A stretch of DNA of 64,000 nt from Asterias rubens (taxonomy: Eukaryota > Echinodermata > Asteroidea > Forcipulatida > Asteriidae): assembly GCF_902459465.1 (NCBI RefSeq), contig NC_047062.1, positions 30,746,673 through 30,810,672 of the forward strand, written 5' to 3'. The notes under the pieces were generated by a model. That model had not been told where the DNA came from and did no database searches. It was given only the letters and a program-made list of their open reading frames with translations. Below are positions 1 to 15,300 of the stretch, piece after piece. The position numbers and the translations under genes are program-made. Every line of letters starts with the position of its first letter. Position 1 is the stretch's first letter.

Positions 1-229
1 AAAAGCTGGTCTACTTTTTGAGATATCGCCGAAAATCAAGAGCGAACATGTCCATGCAGGAAGAAGCACACAATCTGAGAAGCGAAGCTTCTGGGATTCA
101 AATTTGAGCTCGAAAACTTGTTTTCATAACCACATTTCTTGGAAGTGAAATGTTTTGCATAATAATTGAGAGTTTTCTGCATGTAGTTCATGTTAACTGA
201 TTGATTTCATGCTCTGTTTAATATCAAAG

Positions 230-328
230 GTTGAGTTTTTATGTGAACGAGGAGCTGATGTCAATCGAGGTCAGAGGTCATCTTCACTGCACTATGCAGC
301 CTGCTTTGGGCGACCCCAAGTAGCTAAG
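230..328 (+). CDS. HECTD1: HECTD1 exon 1 of window: ankyrin repeat
   Basis: Thirty-three codons, phase 0 at both ends, acceptor ATCAAAG and donor AAG/GTAGTT. It encodes [20 protein letters not shown], an ankyrin helix pair nearly identical to the vertebrate protein. A 26-nt piece of this exon (270-295) is repeated exactly in the following intron at 549-574. Confidence 0.93.
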
Positions 329-3300
329 GTAGTTTCCTTCAAAGTCTCTCCCATCCTTCATTCTGTTTTTTTTAAACCTCTTATATCTAACGTCCTGTAA
401 AATCAGGACGCTTCATCTACAGACCAACAGAAAATTCCTGTCTCAGGATGTTTCATTTTCTTACAACCGCTGATAACAGACATTCAAATGATTGTTAGAA
501 TGAAAATGTTTGAAAGTTTCTTTGTGATTTGGGTTTAATCATAGAGAAGTCAGAGGTCATCTTCACTGCACTATCCTTCAAACCGGCATAAAGCAATCCC
601 TCCTGCTTGAAAGTTTCTCAGAAACACTTAAAACGTACTTCTTAAATATGTATTTACAAAGCCAATAGTATCTATGTATGTATCTGTCCTGTCTCATCTT
701 TCAGTCTGTCCTTGTCCAGTCCAAGTCTTGTCTGTCTCAGGGAAAAGCACTATGAAAAGCACTATGGTTCACATTTTCCTTGCATATTGGTAATAACATT
801 AACAGTATCTTACATGTACATGTAATAATGGTGTGTCAATTGATGTTATAGTTTGTATGTAATGGTTAAAATAAATGTTATACATTTGTTTGTTGTTGCC
901 AATATTAGAATAAATGTCTAAACTATTAAAGGATAAAAATTGACTAAGAGTGGGATTTGAACTGACAACTTCTGGATAAACGTGCCAGCGCTCTACCAAC
1001 TGAGCTATCTAACCCCCCAGTCGGAAGCCATACAACCATGTAGCCAGGGATCATACCCAAGTTTTAATACAGCCTGGAAAGCATCAGCCAGGGAAACTGA
1101 CTGTTTTTTCAAAATTTTAATATTTGTTATCAGACTCTTCTACGACACGGTGCCAACCCAGATCTGCGAGATGAGGACGGTAAAACTCCACTAGACAAAG
1201 CTAGAGAGAGGAACGATGAAGGTCACCGAGAGGTCATGCAGATACTTCAATCACCCGGTGAGCAACAAATTATGATAATTGATAAATAATTTTAATCACT
1301 TTTTTTAAGCTCTGGTAAAGTAATGTTAATAGTATGGTTGGAAAACTAGGCACCATTTTGAAGGCATTAGAGAAACATCTAGGTGAGAGTGGCACAAGTG
1401 TGGCACAGCAAACATTTTCTTTTGGACAATTACTTGCACTCAGTTGGGAAGGTAGTGCATTCTGCTCTACCAGCCAGACTCCTAGCGAATGATACTCATG
1501 CCTTCACAATAATGATGATGAGGCTATTCGAAACCTTAATATGGAACTTGTAAAACTCAGTACATGGCTCCTAGCAAACAAAGTATGTATTAATGTACTT
1601 AAATCAAATTGTATTATTTTTTGTGCCTACCAATTCAAGTACACACAATCTGTTCCGCTGATATTGAATAATGCAAGGCTCAGTCAGGTAATAAAAACAA
1701 GATTTCTGGGTATAACTATTGATGAAAAACTTTCTTGGAAAAATCATATTGACGAAGTAGCTACTTAAATATCCAAGAATATTGGCATAATGAATCGCCA
1801 AAAAAATTACCTGCTGAACAGTATTTTATTAACATTGTATAATTCACTAGTTCTGCCAAACCTTAATTACTCAATCTTGACCTGGGGCAGTTTTTTTAAA
1901 TGTAATAAATTACTTTTCTTACAAAAGCGAGTGGTTCGTGTCATTTCGAATGCTTGCTACTGTGAGCATTCAGGACCATTATTTGCAGAATTAAACATAC
2001 TTAAATGTAATGACTTATACCACCTTAATTTAAGTAAATTCATGTATAAATGTATGCATAACCTACTTCCTCACTGTCTTAATACTTGTTTTACATTAAC
2101 TTCAAGTATTCATGCATATAACACTCGTTGTAGTGCTAAGGGTAATTTATTCGTCCAATTTAATAGAACATCAAAGTCTAAAAACAGTGTTGTCAATCGA
2201 GGCATCTCATATTGGAATAGTTTAAATGATTCTCTTAAATCTTCACCGTCTTTATCTAGGTTCGTTAAAAACCTAAGAGCTCAGTTCCTTGACTCTTATA
2301 GTCTCAAAAGGTGTAACTTGTAAGCTGTGTTGGACTTGTCTTATATTGTCTTGTCCGCTTCCTTATTCCTTTGTCCTGTCATGGTTCCGTGGTTTTATGT
2401 TTGTTATGGTACAAAAGCATTCTGCTTCACCTTACACCTACATGTTGTCATTCTGCCGATTATTATTGATTCATTGTGCACCAAATATATTTATTATCTC
2501 ATGTTACTGTGTTACTTGGGTAATTTCAACTTAATATGCTTTTTTTGTAATGAATTGCAGCATTGAAATAAATGTTACTGAATTGAATTGAATTGAATCT
2601 TTATCGACTGTGAAGGGGGTAACCCTGTTTCAGCCCCAGAAGTAGGTGACAACAGTTGATTTAGGTCGATAGCCCAAATTAGTTAAGTGTAGCCCTCACC
2701 TTGAATTGGCCGTTGAGCCTTGTGATGGTAGGTGATTTAAAATAAAAATAAAAAAATCATTTTAAAGAACTCATTTAGGTGCTTTTTGCAAGCGCCGTTC
2801 TTATTTATTTTATGAGCAAACAATTCCATTTTGAATTTCAGCATGGAGTGCCTAGTTTTGTTTTAGAGCATCACAATAGTTTCAGATTTGACGTTGCCTA
2901 ATTATAAGCACCACACTAATTAGAAGGTCTCTCCCCCATAGGTGAATGGATGGTCCCGGTAACACCCACATCTGATGCAGCAGTCTCAAGCCCGGAAGAA
3001 GCCACTAAGCCAGAGGGGGAGTCTGACTTTGCCGAACCAAAGGGTGACCCAGAAATGGCCCCCGTCTACCTCCGCAAACTTCTGCCAATCTTCGCTCAGG
3101 TCTACAACAACACCATGATGCCTTCTATAAGGTAAATGTACTGTCCTTAGCTTCAACCCAACTATCAAAGCATTTTTTATGAGAGATTGAAATTACTTAC
3201 ACAAAATTCACAACTGTTAGAGTGTTCGGGTTGGCAAGTGGTATCTTTCCTCGCCTTCCACCTCTAGGACCCTGGTTCGAATCCCACTGGGGGCACTATG

Positions 3301-6300
3301 TCGATTGGGTTTTCAGTCCCTACCTGATTTCGTTGGTTTCCCTGGAATAATTTCTCTCCTGTAGCAGAATATGCCTGCTTAAATGTTTTACAAAATGGAC
3401 TCCAGGGCCCAATTATAGAGCTGCTCAAAAGCACAAACATTAACGAAGCACAACGAAATTATGCTTACCAGAATAAGATTACCAACCAAAATATCTTGTC
3501 ACATGTATCATCTGGGTCAGGTACCCTGCTTATTTTTGCTTAGCAGAAAACTGTTAAGCAACATATTTTGCTTAAGCAGCTCTATGAAATGACTCCAGGG
3601 GTGGATTTCACAAAGAGTTGGGACTAGTCTTATCTCGAGTTAGGACCAGTTACTCGTCCTAACTTAGGACCATCCATGCAATTTGTATATCTCCTAGGAC
3701 TAGTCCTAAGTTAGGACTAGTCCTAACTCTTTGTGAAATCGACCCCTGATGTCTTAATCTTATTGTTTTCATTCTACAGGAAAGCTAGCCTTGCTTTGAT
3801 ACGTAAGATGCTTCACTATACACCGTGCCCGCTACTGAGCGAGGTGTGTGTTGGGGAGTTAGGCTGCTTCACTCAGGTACTAGTTGAAGTCTTGGCTGCT
3901 GTGCTGGACCATGAGGTAAGCTCTTCCTAAGTGCCATCTAGGGGCCTTTCTTAAATTTTGCTTGGGCTCCGTCCACGTCTTAGGCTCTGCTTGCTACATA
4001 CTCAGTGGAAACACATTTCGGCCTTCAGCAGTGTGTATTTTGTATGCGATGGTTTGAACATCAGCAGACAGAGTCCGAAGCCTAAGCCAATGTTTCAGAA
4101 AGGCCCCAGGCCTGTTTACCCTGGAATTATGCGCATACAGTCACCATTCTCTGCTCACATCCAATTGCATTTAAAGTTAGCACAAAAAACCTTCTAGGCA
4201 TAGAATAAATCTTACTTAGCTAAAAAACAGTTTTACTGCTTAAATTTCATACCGTTAACATTGTTACCAATGGTTCCCAACTCATTTTTCACTGAGTGAA
4301 AAAAAGCGCTAACTAGTATTGTCTGCTTAGCAGTTTTATGAAACTGTGCCATTGTAAACACTATGTAGCAACTGTTTATTGGTATTATTAAGGGTCACAA
4401 GAAATCTTGTTAATGCAAGCTGAATTCTTTCTACTTTAGTCTGATTTCCAATTGTTATTCGCAGTTGGAAATTTCAGGGTAAATCATGATTAAATAGCCC
4501 AAAAGGTCTATTAAGGCCTACACCTTGTGTACATGTAGTTCAGCCCTCATACTCAATGAAATGTTCCTTCTTTTTTCCAAGAACCAAATATCATGCCTGT
4601 TAAGATGCATTTGCATGTTTAATACTTCTATTTATGGAGCTACATGTTTGCTATTACAGGTTGAATGGTTGTTTTACTCCTAATGTTATAATTCTGTTTC
4701 TTTATTTTTGTATTTGTCCATTACTGATGCCATGTTCAGCGCCCTAGACCATGTCAACATGATTAAGGCACTATATAAGTGTTGGTATTATTTTTATTAA
4801 TGCCAATGTTAAAGTCATGCCTTCTGATATTTGATACAGGATGATGACGATGGTCACCTGACAGCTCTACAGATCATCCAAGACATCATGCGTAAGGGAC
4901 AGGAGCTCTTCTTGGATCACTTTGCACGGCTGGGCATCTTCAGTAAAGTCTCCTCACTAGCTGGTCCTCCTGAAGTCATTGAAGAGGAAGGACCGATGGT
5001 CCACGACAAGAAACAGGTAAGGACGGATGCATCTATGTGATATTTCTACTCTGGTACGGGGCACCTGTATAAGGAATTATTAAATTTGTGTAAGAACAAG
5101 GCATTACAGCAAAAGCACAGGGCACCATGGCAATCGATGTGGGTGCTGTGAGTTATTTCGTGACCTACATAGGTACCACAGACTGCCACAGAATAGCATG
5201 GCCTCTAGGCTAGCATTTGGTGCACAAATTTCTTCTGTTCATACCATTGGTAATAATATTAAGAGGAAACCCAATGGCTCGTGTAACATTTCATTTTAGT
5301 TTCAAGAAATGGGTGAGGAGTTTTGGAACTAATGTTAAATTTTTACTTGCAAAAAACGTCTAAACAAGGAACTTGTAGACCATGTAACCTTTGTTTACTA
5401 ATTAGTAACCTAGTAACTTCCAGGGCCTCACTGCACGCAAGATACTATGCTAGTCATATTGACAAATTTGCATTTTGTGTCATAATTGAAACCTAAATTC
5501 CAGAGGTTTTCAGATAGAATTGAGCCGTATACAAACCGGCCTGCAGAAAGTCCAGACTCTATGTTGTTTTTGGGTGAACATGTGATGCAACAGGTTGTAC
5601 AAACATGAAAAATGATTACTGAAGTTGCAAATACATTGGAGCTTTGCACCGATTATGATTCTCTAAACCACTCACCCATGACACCGTATATAATATCATT
5701 TGTTTGCGTGTGTTTTAGGAAACTGGCGATCAGGAGATGGAGGATGCTAAGGAGATAGTAGCCGGTCGTCCCTACCACTGGAAGGACTGGTGTATGGCAA
5801 GAGGCAGAGATTGCTTGTATATCTGGAGTGATGCTGCGGCATTAGAGCTATCAAATGGCAGTAATGGATGGTTTAGATTCATACTGGATGGTAAACTGGC
5901 TACCATGTACTCTAGTGGGAGCCCGGAGGGTGGATGTGACAGCTCAGGTAGGTGCAATCAATCGGTCAATCAATCAATCAATCAATCAAGTTTTGATGTC
6001 TATAGGGAGGTCATTCCATAACATTATGATTGTTAGCAAACTTGAAAATGCACAGCTGCCATATGAATTAAGTTTCCCTTTGGGAACGTGGAAAAGTGTA
6101 TAACCAAAATGCCATGTCACGAGAGGCAATTTACAGGCAAGCACACCAGGCAATCTCCAAGAAGTAAAGTCTTTCAAGAAGTAAAGCCAGTTCACATTTC
6201 TTGTGGATCTTAGGATAATGTTCCAAAATTCACTCATGTGCTACCAGTTGGTTGCCTCCAAGCTGCCTGTAAAAGTTGCCTTGTGTGACAATAAAATAAT

Positions 6301-9300
6301 AAATAAATAAATAAATAGAAAGAAAGAAAAAGAAAGAAAAAAAGAAAACACAAAATCTGAAAAGGCAAAATAGTCTGGTCACTGTTGGTTTTATTACAAA
6401 ACTGTATTCATTAAAGCTATCCCAGAAAGGGAATATGACCAAGATGGTGGTGTTATGACAAAGGTGTATAGATCAACTTATTACTGATCTCACTGTTCTG
6501 TCTGATTTACAGAGAGCCGTGGAGAGTTCCTTGAGAAGCTCCAGCGTGCTAGAAGCCAAGTGCAAGCAGGATCATGCAGCCATCCCATCCTAAGCTGTGT
6601 TGGACCCACTAAGCTGGTAGTCGGTAACTGGTCCCTTCAGAGCAAGAAGGATGGGGAGGTCATTGTCAATAACTCTGATGGGCAACAGGTGAGTGGATGG
6701 AACTAGGGGTGTCTGAGTTGTTTGTAATCGACATGTGGGAGAACCAACATTTTCATTTGTATGTATTCTTTTGCACATTAAAGGGAAGGTATACGTTTGG
6801 TAATCACTCTTAAACTATAAATGGCAATAAAAACCTTTGGTTAAAAGCCTACAGCTGCGTTTGATAGTACAAAGCATTTTGAGAAACATTTTCACTTTGA
6901 AATAATTCGGATATGTAAAAAGATAACAGTTTGAAAATGACAAGCATTATTGCGTGGGTATTCAGTGATTACCCTTTTCTGTGTAGACATATACGCTCAG
7001 GACTTTTGGCTTTATCTCAAAACTGTGACCATCTTTTGAAAACTAAATTTTCAGATATTAGTTTTTTTGTGTACATCTTCATTTATGTAGAATAGGTGCC
7101 CTGCTCAATTTTTGATTAGCCAAGAAGTTTGTCAAGCAGTACTATCTGCCTGACATTTCAAAGAAATTGGGTCCACATCACCCAATCATTTCTGAAACAT
7201 AACCCAACTTTGTTTATACATATGATGTTGACAGGCAACTATCCTACGTGAGGATCTGGCTGGGTTTGTGTTCGAATCCAACCGCGGCACCAAGCACACC
7301 TTCACAGCGGAGACGTCCCTAGGCCCTGAATTCTCCACCAGCTGGACAGGGAAGAGAGGCAAGAGGCTACGCTCCAAAGTGGAGCAAGTCAAACAGAAGG
7401 TAGATTGCAGATACAGAATCGCAACCCTTTCCTGATTCTGCAGAATGTTCCCTGAAAATAAACCACTATGTATTTTCTATTGTCGAGCTTTTAACAAATA
7501 TTTTTAACGAGTGTGAATTATGTCGCAGCTCAGCAGTACGTGATGACTTTTTTAAAATAAATAAACCATAAACCAATCTTTCTATGAAATATGAAAATCT
7601 CCCTGATTATAGAAACTTTGTTCCGCTTCTGTTAAATGTTATTCTAAAAAAACTCCTCGATTGCAAATGTGGTCAGCTCAGAATTCTTGTTTGGAAAATT
7701 TTAATTTTAACCGAGGCTACAACGTTGCGGAGTTAAGGCCCGGTCACACAGGCCCCGATAAACGCTCCATGCAGAATACGCTCATTCAACCATAGAGGGC
7801 GTGCATTTTTATCGTTGTCGTTTTTTGTTCCCGTTACCGGGGCCCGTGTGACCGGGCCGTTACTCTGAATAAAGCCCGATTCATACTTCCTGCGAATGCG
7901 AATGTGATGCCACAACTCTGTTTTTGCAGCGATATTCGTAAGAGAGTTGAGCACAACTCAACCCCCTGCGAATTATTCGTTGTGAATGCATATGTGACGT
8001 CAACATTTGTATCGCATTCGCATTCTCAGGAAGTATGAACTGGGCTATGAACATGTTCGTACCTGTTCAGCCTTATACTCTCAATACTTAATGAATCTCC
8101 CCAAAGATCCTTTTAGAATAATGTACTCAAACATGTTTATTTGTTTGTTTCAGGTGAAGAATCTTGCGCGTGAGTTGTACGACTGCCACTTTAAAGCGGC
8201 GGAGTCACACCCTCGGGATATTGTGGCTAAGCTCCATAGCATCGTACAGCACATTGAACAGGCATGTGAGATGCACAGTGAGCTCTCCAAGGTAAGAAAC
8301 AAATAGCATATAAATCATCCCGTGTGGTTTCTTTTAGACACTCTCTCTCTAACTTCAAAACTATCTTTAAATCTAACTTGTTCAGTCTCGGCTTTAGGCC
8401 TAAGTGTCATCATTCACAGAGTTCTTTTTCTATGTGCTAAGAGTGTCCTTCTGACAGACATGGCGCACTAAAAATGGTCATTACTATTATTTTTATGAAA
8501 GGGTCTGTGTACATTTGGTAATGGCTCTTAAAATAAATGACAATTACAACTTACATGGTAAAAAGTACAGTACCTTTGGATAGTATAATGCACTTTGAGA
8601 AACATTTCACTTAGAACTACGGGTATGGAAAAAGGTATCACTTTTTATCACCCAAAATTTGAACATAAGAAGTACTACATGTACTGTGATATTGTACCGT
8701 GATATTGCTTCTCAGATTATGTATTCCTATAGAGATTATTCTCCATGCTCGGACAAATTCACTCCAAGTTTGGGAGATATTTCAAAACCACAGCCACCTT
8801 TTGAATTTAGATTTTCACAGGTTAATTTTTCTTCATTTATATAGGATAAAACACTGAGTGGTTCCAAAAACCAAAGGTTTACATTGCCTTTAAAAGACTG
8901 TCTGGTACACAGTATACAATTGTTGCACGCTGTGACGGGATCCATGGCGTTTTGTACACCCGAGGGGGAACATGGCACCCAAGGCGGAGCCGAGGGTGCC
9001 ATTTGCCACCGAGGGTGTACAAAACCCATGGACCCCAGTCACAGCGTGCAACAATTGTTTTGTTACACCTTGGTAACATTGTTATTCCTCTTCTCGAAGT
9101 TCTGTTGTCATCTTCAAACATTATTAATCATGGTTTAATAAGCAGACGAACAGTCCAAATAAAAAACAATTCTACACCTGTTCCCTCGAACCCGCGTGTG
9201 TTTCGTACAGCGCTGGAAATCGACCAACGGTGGGAACGTTCAAGGTGATGTACACCGGTGTACATCACTTTTCATGTTACCCGGCGCGCTGTGCATTACG

Positions 9301-12300
9301 CGTAGCGCGCATCTTTAGCCATGATACATGCGTATTTGTTGCACGGCACTTGATTGGTTCTCCACCAATCAAACTTCGCAATTTGTACAGAGGTATAACA
9401 ATGCTGTATGATAAACACTTGTGGTCTGTTTTTCAGCGACATGATCTTGATGGAATTGTTATTATTATTATTATTATTATTTCAGCCTTCAGAAGGAGAG
9501 CAGAGTTGGTCTGAGTTACTAAAGACTGCTCTAGAGTCCCTGACACTCCTACTCAAAGATGAGAATAACATCTCAGCATATGAGCTTCATAGCAGTGGTC
9601 TGGTTCAAGCTCTGCTGTACTGTCTCAACAATGTAAGTCTGGATTGAAAAACATTTATTTGACTTAACCCTCCTACTCTTGGGACCATTTTGTTCAGGGA
9701 GTTCAACAACTATTTTAAACTGCAGCATTGTGTTTGTGGCACAAATGTGCACATAGCTATCTGTGTTCTGTGTAGATTATGCATTTACCGCATGATATCA
9801 TAATGCAGGTTGGCATAGTTTATTTATCGTTCAGAACCACAGTGGAAGGTATTGAATGGTCAGACAGTAAGAGGGTTGACTGTGTACTGTATGTTTGCAT
9901 TCACCACGTAATATAATAGTTTATCATTCAGAACCAACGTAGATGATAATGAATGGTCAGACAGTAGGAGGGTTGACTGTGTACTGTTTGGATGCATTCA
10001 CCACATAATATAATATTGCAGGCTGGCATAGTTTATCATTCAGAACCAACATAGATGATAATGAATGGTCAGACAGTAGAAGGGTTGACTGTGTACTGTT
10101 TGGATGCATTCACCACATAATATATTAGGGCAGGCTGACAGTTTATCTATCAAAGTTTGAAACCCTACTGATGTCTCTAATTGATGGTTCTTTCGTTTCA
10201 GGGTTTTGATCATGTTGCATCTCATGACAGACATCTTAGAGAGAGGATCAGCCTGTTCAAGGCGGCATTCAGAGACACCATGGATGAGCAAGGGTAAGCA
10301 GAGTTCACCCTAGACTGGTCCCCTGTGAGAACAGGTTTTACAGAACCAGCGATATCATTGGATACAACGTATACATGTATGTAATGATGTTTTATATGTA
10401 AACGTGTCGTAGAATGTGAGATTTACGGTACATCCGTACCACTTGACTGTCAGAATATTGATTATTGAGTCAGGCTCAAGGCCATTCTCTGGCGTAATTC
10501 AGGAGCCTGTAAGTGGGACAACAGATGTTTAGGCTAGGTTTGCCCTTAACTTTTTCATAGACTGGGCAGCAGGACCAGTAAGCTCGTCCTTTCGGTAGTC
10601 CCCCAGCTTGTTCACTAGTCCATACTAAATATTAAATGTATTAGAGTTGTTTTTGTTTGACTGGATTTTGTTTGTAGTGCGGTGACTCCAGCAGTAATGC
10701 TCATCAGGAAGCTTGTTGCAGTCTTGGAGTCAATAGAGAGATTACCGATGTTCTTGTATGATACACCAGGATCAAGCTATGGGCTACAGGTAAGAATGTC
10801 ATCGCTACTATGAGCATGCCCTCTGTTGGGGACAGCTTTTGGAACCATTTAGCTACACTTGCAGTTGTCTTTATTCACAAGGATAAAGACAGGCACTGAT
10901 ATCATTGGATGCAGTGGCGGGTTGATAAGTGGTATCTTTCCTCGCCTTCCACCTCTAGGACCTTGATTCGGATCACACCAGGGCACGATTGAACTGGGTT
11001 TTCAGTCCCGACCTTATAGCAGGTTTCCCTGGAATAGTTCTCTGGGGTTCACTCCCACATCTAAAACCAAACTTCCTTCCCAAACTGAAACTTCCTTCCA
11101 TTGGGTCCTTGGCTAGTATGCTGATTAAGTTGCCTTTTTTGAGAGTACTTTGGTTCACAACCAGAACAAATGAAAACAAATTAATTAAAAAAAATAATTT
11201 TTTAGGGTATGTACTCCAGGGGATGGATCTTATAAAGAAGACATTACATGTAGGTGGTCCACAAATCCTAGACGGAAAATGCTCATCATGATTTATATAT
11301 ATTTATTTATATATATTTTTGTTTAGGTCTTGACGAGGCGGTTGAGGTTTCGTCTAGAGAGGGCATCTGGAGAAGCGTCTCTGATTGACCGCACCGGGCG
11401 GACACTCAAGATGGAGCCACTGACCACCGTAGCTAGCCTGGAAAGATACCTGCTGAAAATGGTAAGAAGAGAACGGACACCTCATCCAAGATTTCAATCG
11501 TCTCAATAAAAGTTTAAGTGTTAGAACCGTTTGATTAGCAACAATATGTAGTTCTGATATAATTTATGGAATTTGAGGCATTGCATGGTGAGGTATCAAT
11601 ATATATTTGGTTGTGTTCTGTAGAGAACTGTCTTGCTATATACTCTACTATCGGGGAGTAGATTTTCAGAATTTGGGAGGCTTGTTGGTTCTGAAAAGAA
11701 TTGTCCTGCTTTTTAACTAAGGTACTACATGTCCTTGGGCGAAGTAGGAAACCTTTTAGCTTTTAGTGGATCCATATCAACTTGACTGACACGAAGTGAG
11801 TTCTTACTTGGTCTCAATGTTTCAACCAGCTTGCTCTAGTCATCATCAGGAGACTGTTCTGATGTAGCACTTTTATCATATCCGATGGGCATCTCAAAGT
11901 GCTAAGCATTGTTTCCTGCCGGATATGCAGAGCTACTGAACTATTTGAAATTGGACTGTTACTTACAATGTTTGTGACTGTGTTCTTTTTGTCAGGTTGC
12001 CAAGCAGTGGTACGACTACGAACGTTCTAGCTTTGCCTTCATCAAGAGAATGAAGGAAGGTTCTGCAACCACCTTCAGACATACTCACGACTTTGATGAG
12101 AATGGAATTATCTACTGGATCGGAACTAATGCAAAGTAAGTATGTCGTAATTGCACTGGAAGCTTTGTCATTGCAATTTGTTGTTGTTGAGGTGTCGCCG
12201 TCTTCTTTGAACTGCGTCACATGTCATTTTTACACTCGTGTGACTATCACGATCCGCTCAAGAAATATAAAAAAAGTTGAGATCAAATAAACATCCTTTT

Positions 12301-15300
12301 CCAAGACTTTTAATTTTGTTTCACTAATAATAAGCACATTATTTGTGTATTTATTATAAAAGCTGAAACAAATTTGATACAAATTGAGTGAGTATTTTTG
12401 TTGTCCAGATTTTGTCATTAAGATATAATTTATGTCAGAAAAAAAACATGTTTTTGTGTTTGAATGTTTCCTCATTCCGATATGCACCCGACTTGCACAG
12501 TCTATAGGTGGCTTCAGATGTGAACTTGAAAACAATGTGTTGAAACTTTAAGCAATATCGTCTCTAATGCCATTGTCATATTAAACAATGTGTATTTTGT
12601 AACCCAAGTATTTCATAGTACTAAAATGCTAACTGCCCTTAATCCCTAGGACTGGATATGAGTGGGTGAATCCAGCCCAGTATGGCCTGGTAGTGGTCAA
12701 TTGCTCAGAGGGACGCACCCTTCCTTACGGCCGACTGGAAGACATCCTAAGCAGAGACACATCAGCTTTGAACTGCCACACCAATGATGACAAGTAAGTT
12801 GGATCGGAGATGTATGTAAGACCCTGCAACATTTATCAACAATTTTTGTAGGCCTATTACAGCCATAGACCTTATCACAAATACTCGGTACTCGCACATC
12901 AGGCGTGGAATGAGGTGCATGCTGGTCTAGCTAGCCAAGTTTGATCACTAGCTAGACCAGCATGCATTTCATTCAACAGTTAGCGCTTGGGCAATGGGTA
13001 TTTTCAAAAAGGTCTGTGCCACCCCTAGGTGCTTGTATGCCTGGTGCCAGTGTCATAGGGAAATCTGTGCCCCCGGAGATTCTGTCCCCCATACGGGAAA
13101 TTAACCAGGGCTGGAGGAGGGTTCATAAGAGGGCGCTATCAGAAGAAGTTTGTGCGCAGTTCGCCGTACATGTACATGTAGGGGGTCAGAATCTTTTGCC
13201 ACACCGGTTCTAGTGTTCTGTTATCTACTTGAACATTCCTCTTGTTTTAACATCGCCTGCACTGAAATATCTATTGACGGTGGGAGATGCACCAGTCCAG
13301 GGTAGTTTTCCTTTAGGATTACCTAACTTAAGATTCAAGCACTTCATACATGTAAAGCTAGGCTTAAATGTCGTACTAAAGCCATGTGATGGAAGATTGT
13401 CGTTTTCAGCACACACAACACCACAGATAATATGGGGCAGTCGGGTTGCAGGGGCAGTCAGGTTGGCTCAGTGGTTTCTGTCCCTGCCTTTCACCTCCGT
13501 GGACCCCGGTTTGATTCCCGGCCTAGAGCCTTGCATGTGGCCTGGGTTTTTCAGTTCCTACCTGACTGCTTGAGTTTTTCCCTACAGAGGTTTTCCTCCC
13601 ACGCCTAAACTGATATTTCGTCATTGTCTTCTCTACAAAAAATTAGTGAGATGTTTCCATTAGGATGATTTGCTGACTATACAATGCAGATTTAATACAT
13701 GTTTATTTACTTTTTATACATCTTTTTATCCGACAGGAAAGCATGGTTCTCCATTGATCTTGGCCTTTGGTTTGTCCCGTCCGCCTACACTTTGCGTCAC
13801 GCCAGAGGCTACGGGCGATCAGCCTTGAGGAATTGGTTATTCCAAGTATCCAAGGACGGCCAGAACTGGCTGACGTTGATTACTCACTCTGATGATAGCT
13901 CACTCAATGAACCGGGGTAAGAATAACAATTAGGCAGACAGATAAAGACTACATGTAGGGCCCAGTTATAATCATCTACTTACTTAATATTAGTGGCTTC
14001 TCATATTGTGGCACTCATATCCGTCACTCAGTGACACTCAAGGTGCTTCAACATTTAGTATTTTACGTAAGGTATGTGGGACTACATTTGAACTATAGAA
14101 CTTACTCCTTTTATGTACATGTACATAGCACCATTTAATGGTTTACAAGATGCTGTGGCGCCATATGCTATCGTTCAGACCATGAACACCGGGGCGAAAC
14201 CCCTTCTCTTTAAGAAAAGTGCACCTGGTTCTTTTACGTGTGTTACAAAACACAGGACCAATCGTTCTACGTCCCATCCGAAGGACGAAGCATCAAGGTT
14301 AATTGTCTTGCTTAAAAACTGAGACTGTTTATGTGGCAAAGTTGGTGTCAGTAATTGTCTTAAGTAGCAAATGAAGTCTGGTTGTTTGGACCTTTAAGGA
14401 CACAGATGTCTCAACTGAGACTCAAACCCACACTCTGCTTATACTTCAACCCTTTGTAACTTTGGTCAACTGAACTCTGACCTCCTCTTTCTCATAATTC
14501 TGCCCAGTTCTCTTCTTACCTCTCAAAGTTTCAAACCCTACTTGTGTGTTTTTGTTAACCTTGCAGTTCAACAGCCACCTGGCCCCTGGAGCCTTCTAAG
14601 GATGAGAAGCAAGGATGGCGCTACATCCGACTGCAACAGACCGGCAAGAATGCTAGCGGACAGACACACTACCTGTCACTCTCTGGTTTTGAACTATATG
14701 GAACTGTCACTGGCGCTATAGAGGAATCACTCGGCACTAGTAAGTCATCCTTTTAAGAGAAATACATGATGAGTCATTACCCGTTATCCCCCCCCCCAAT
14801 TAAAAGAAAGGGGTTGGATTTTGTTGTTTTGCAATCTAACACATTTTAATTAGGCCTGTGGCAGATCCGCTAAAGACGATGTGACCTCTGACGTTACTCG
14901 AAAACCATAACATGATTCGTGCGCATACCGCCGGGCAAAACCATTGTGTTTTGGCAGCCAGCTATAAAGTACATGCAATATTACCATGACTTTGCGTCTT
15001 TTTGCCCGGCGAAACATGACATGTACAGTGTTTTGTCAACAGAAGGCGGTTTGAAAGTAAACATAGGTCACATCGTCTATATGCACACACTCAAGTATGG
15101 TAACGCACAAAAGAGGCATCAAGTCAAAGAGAAACTGGTCCCCTCTCATTCTTCTTTGATCTTGTGATATTTTCTAACTGTGCACAGTTCAGTGTGACTG
15201 TGTAAAAACATGATTCATTTGAAATGGAATCACGGCAAAATACTTAAATTTTCTTGCAAGTGCCCGCATACGAGCGCTCAAAAGTTTTAACAAGCGTGCA

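Noticed and set aside
959..1018. Functional tRNA gene on the minus strand
   Set aside because: Boxes A and B are good, but the anticodon loop and acceptor stem do not fit a working tRNA.
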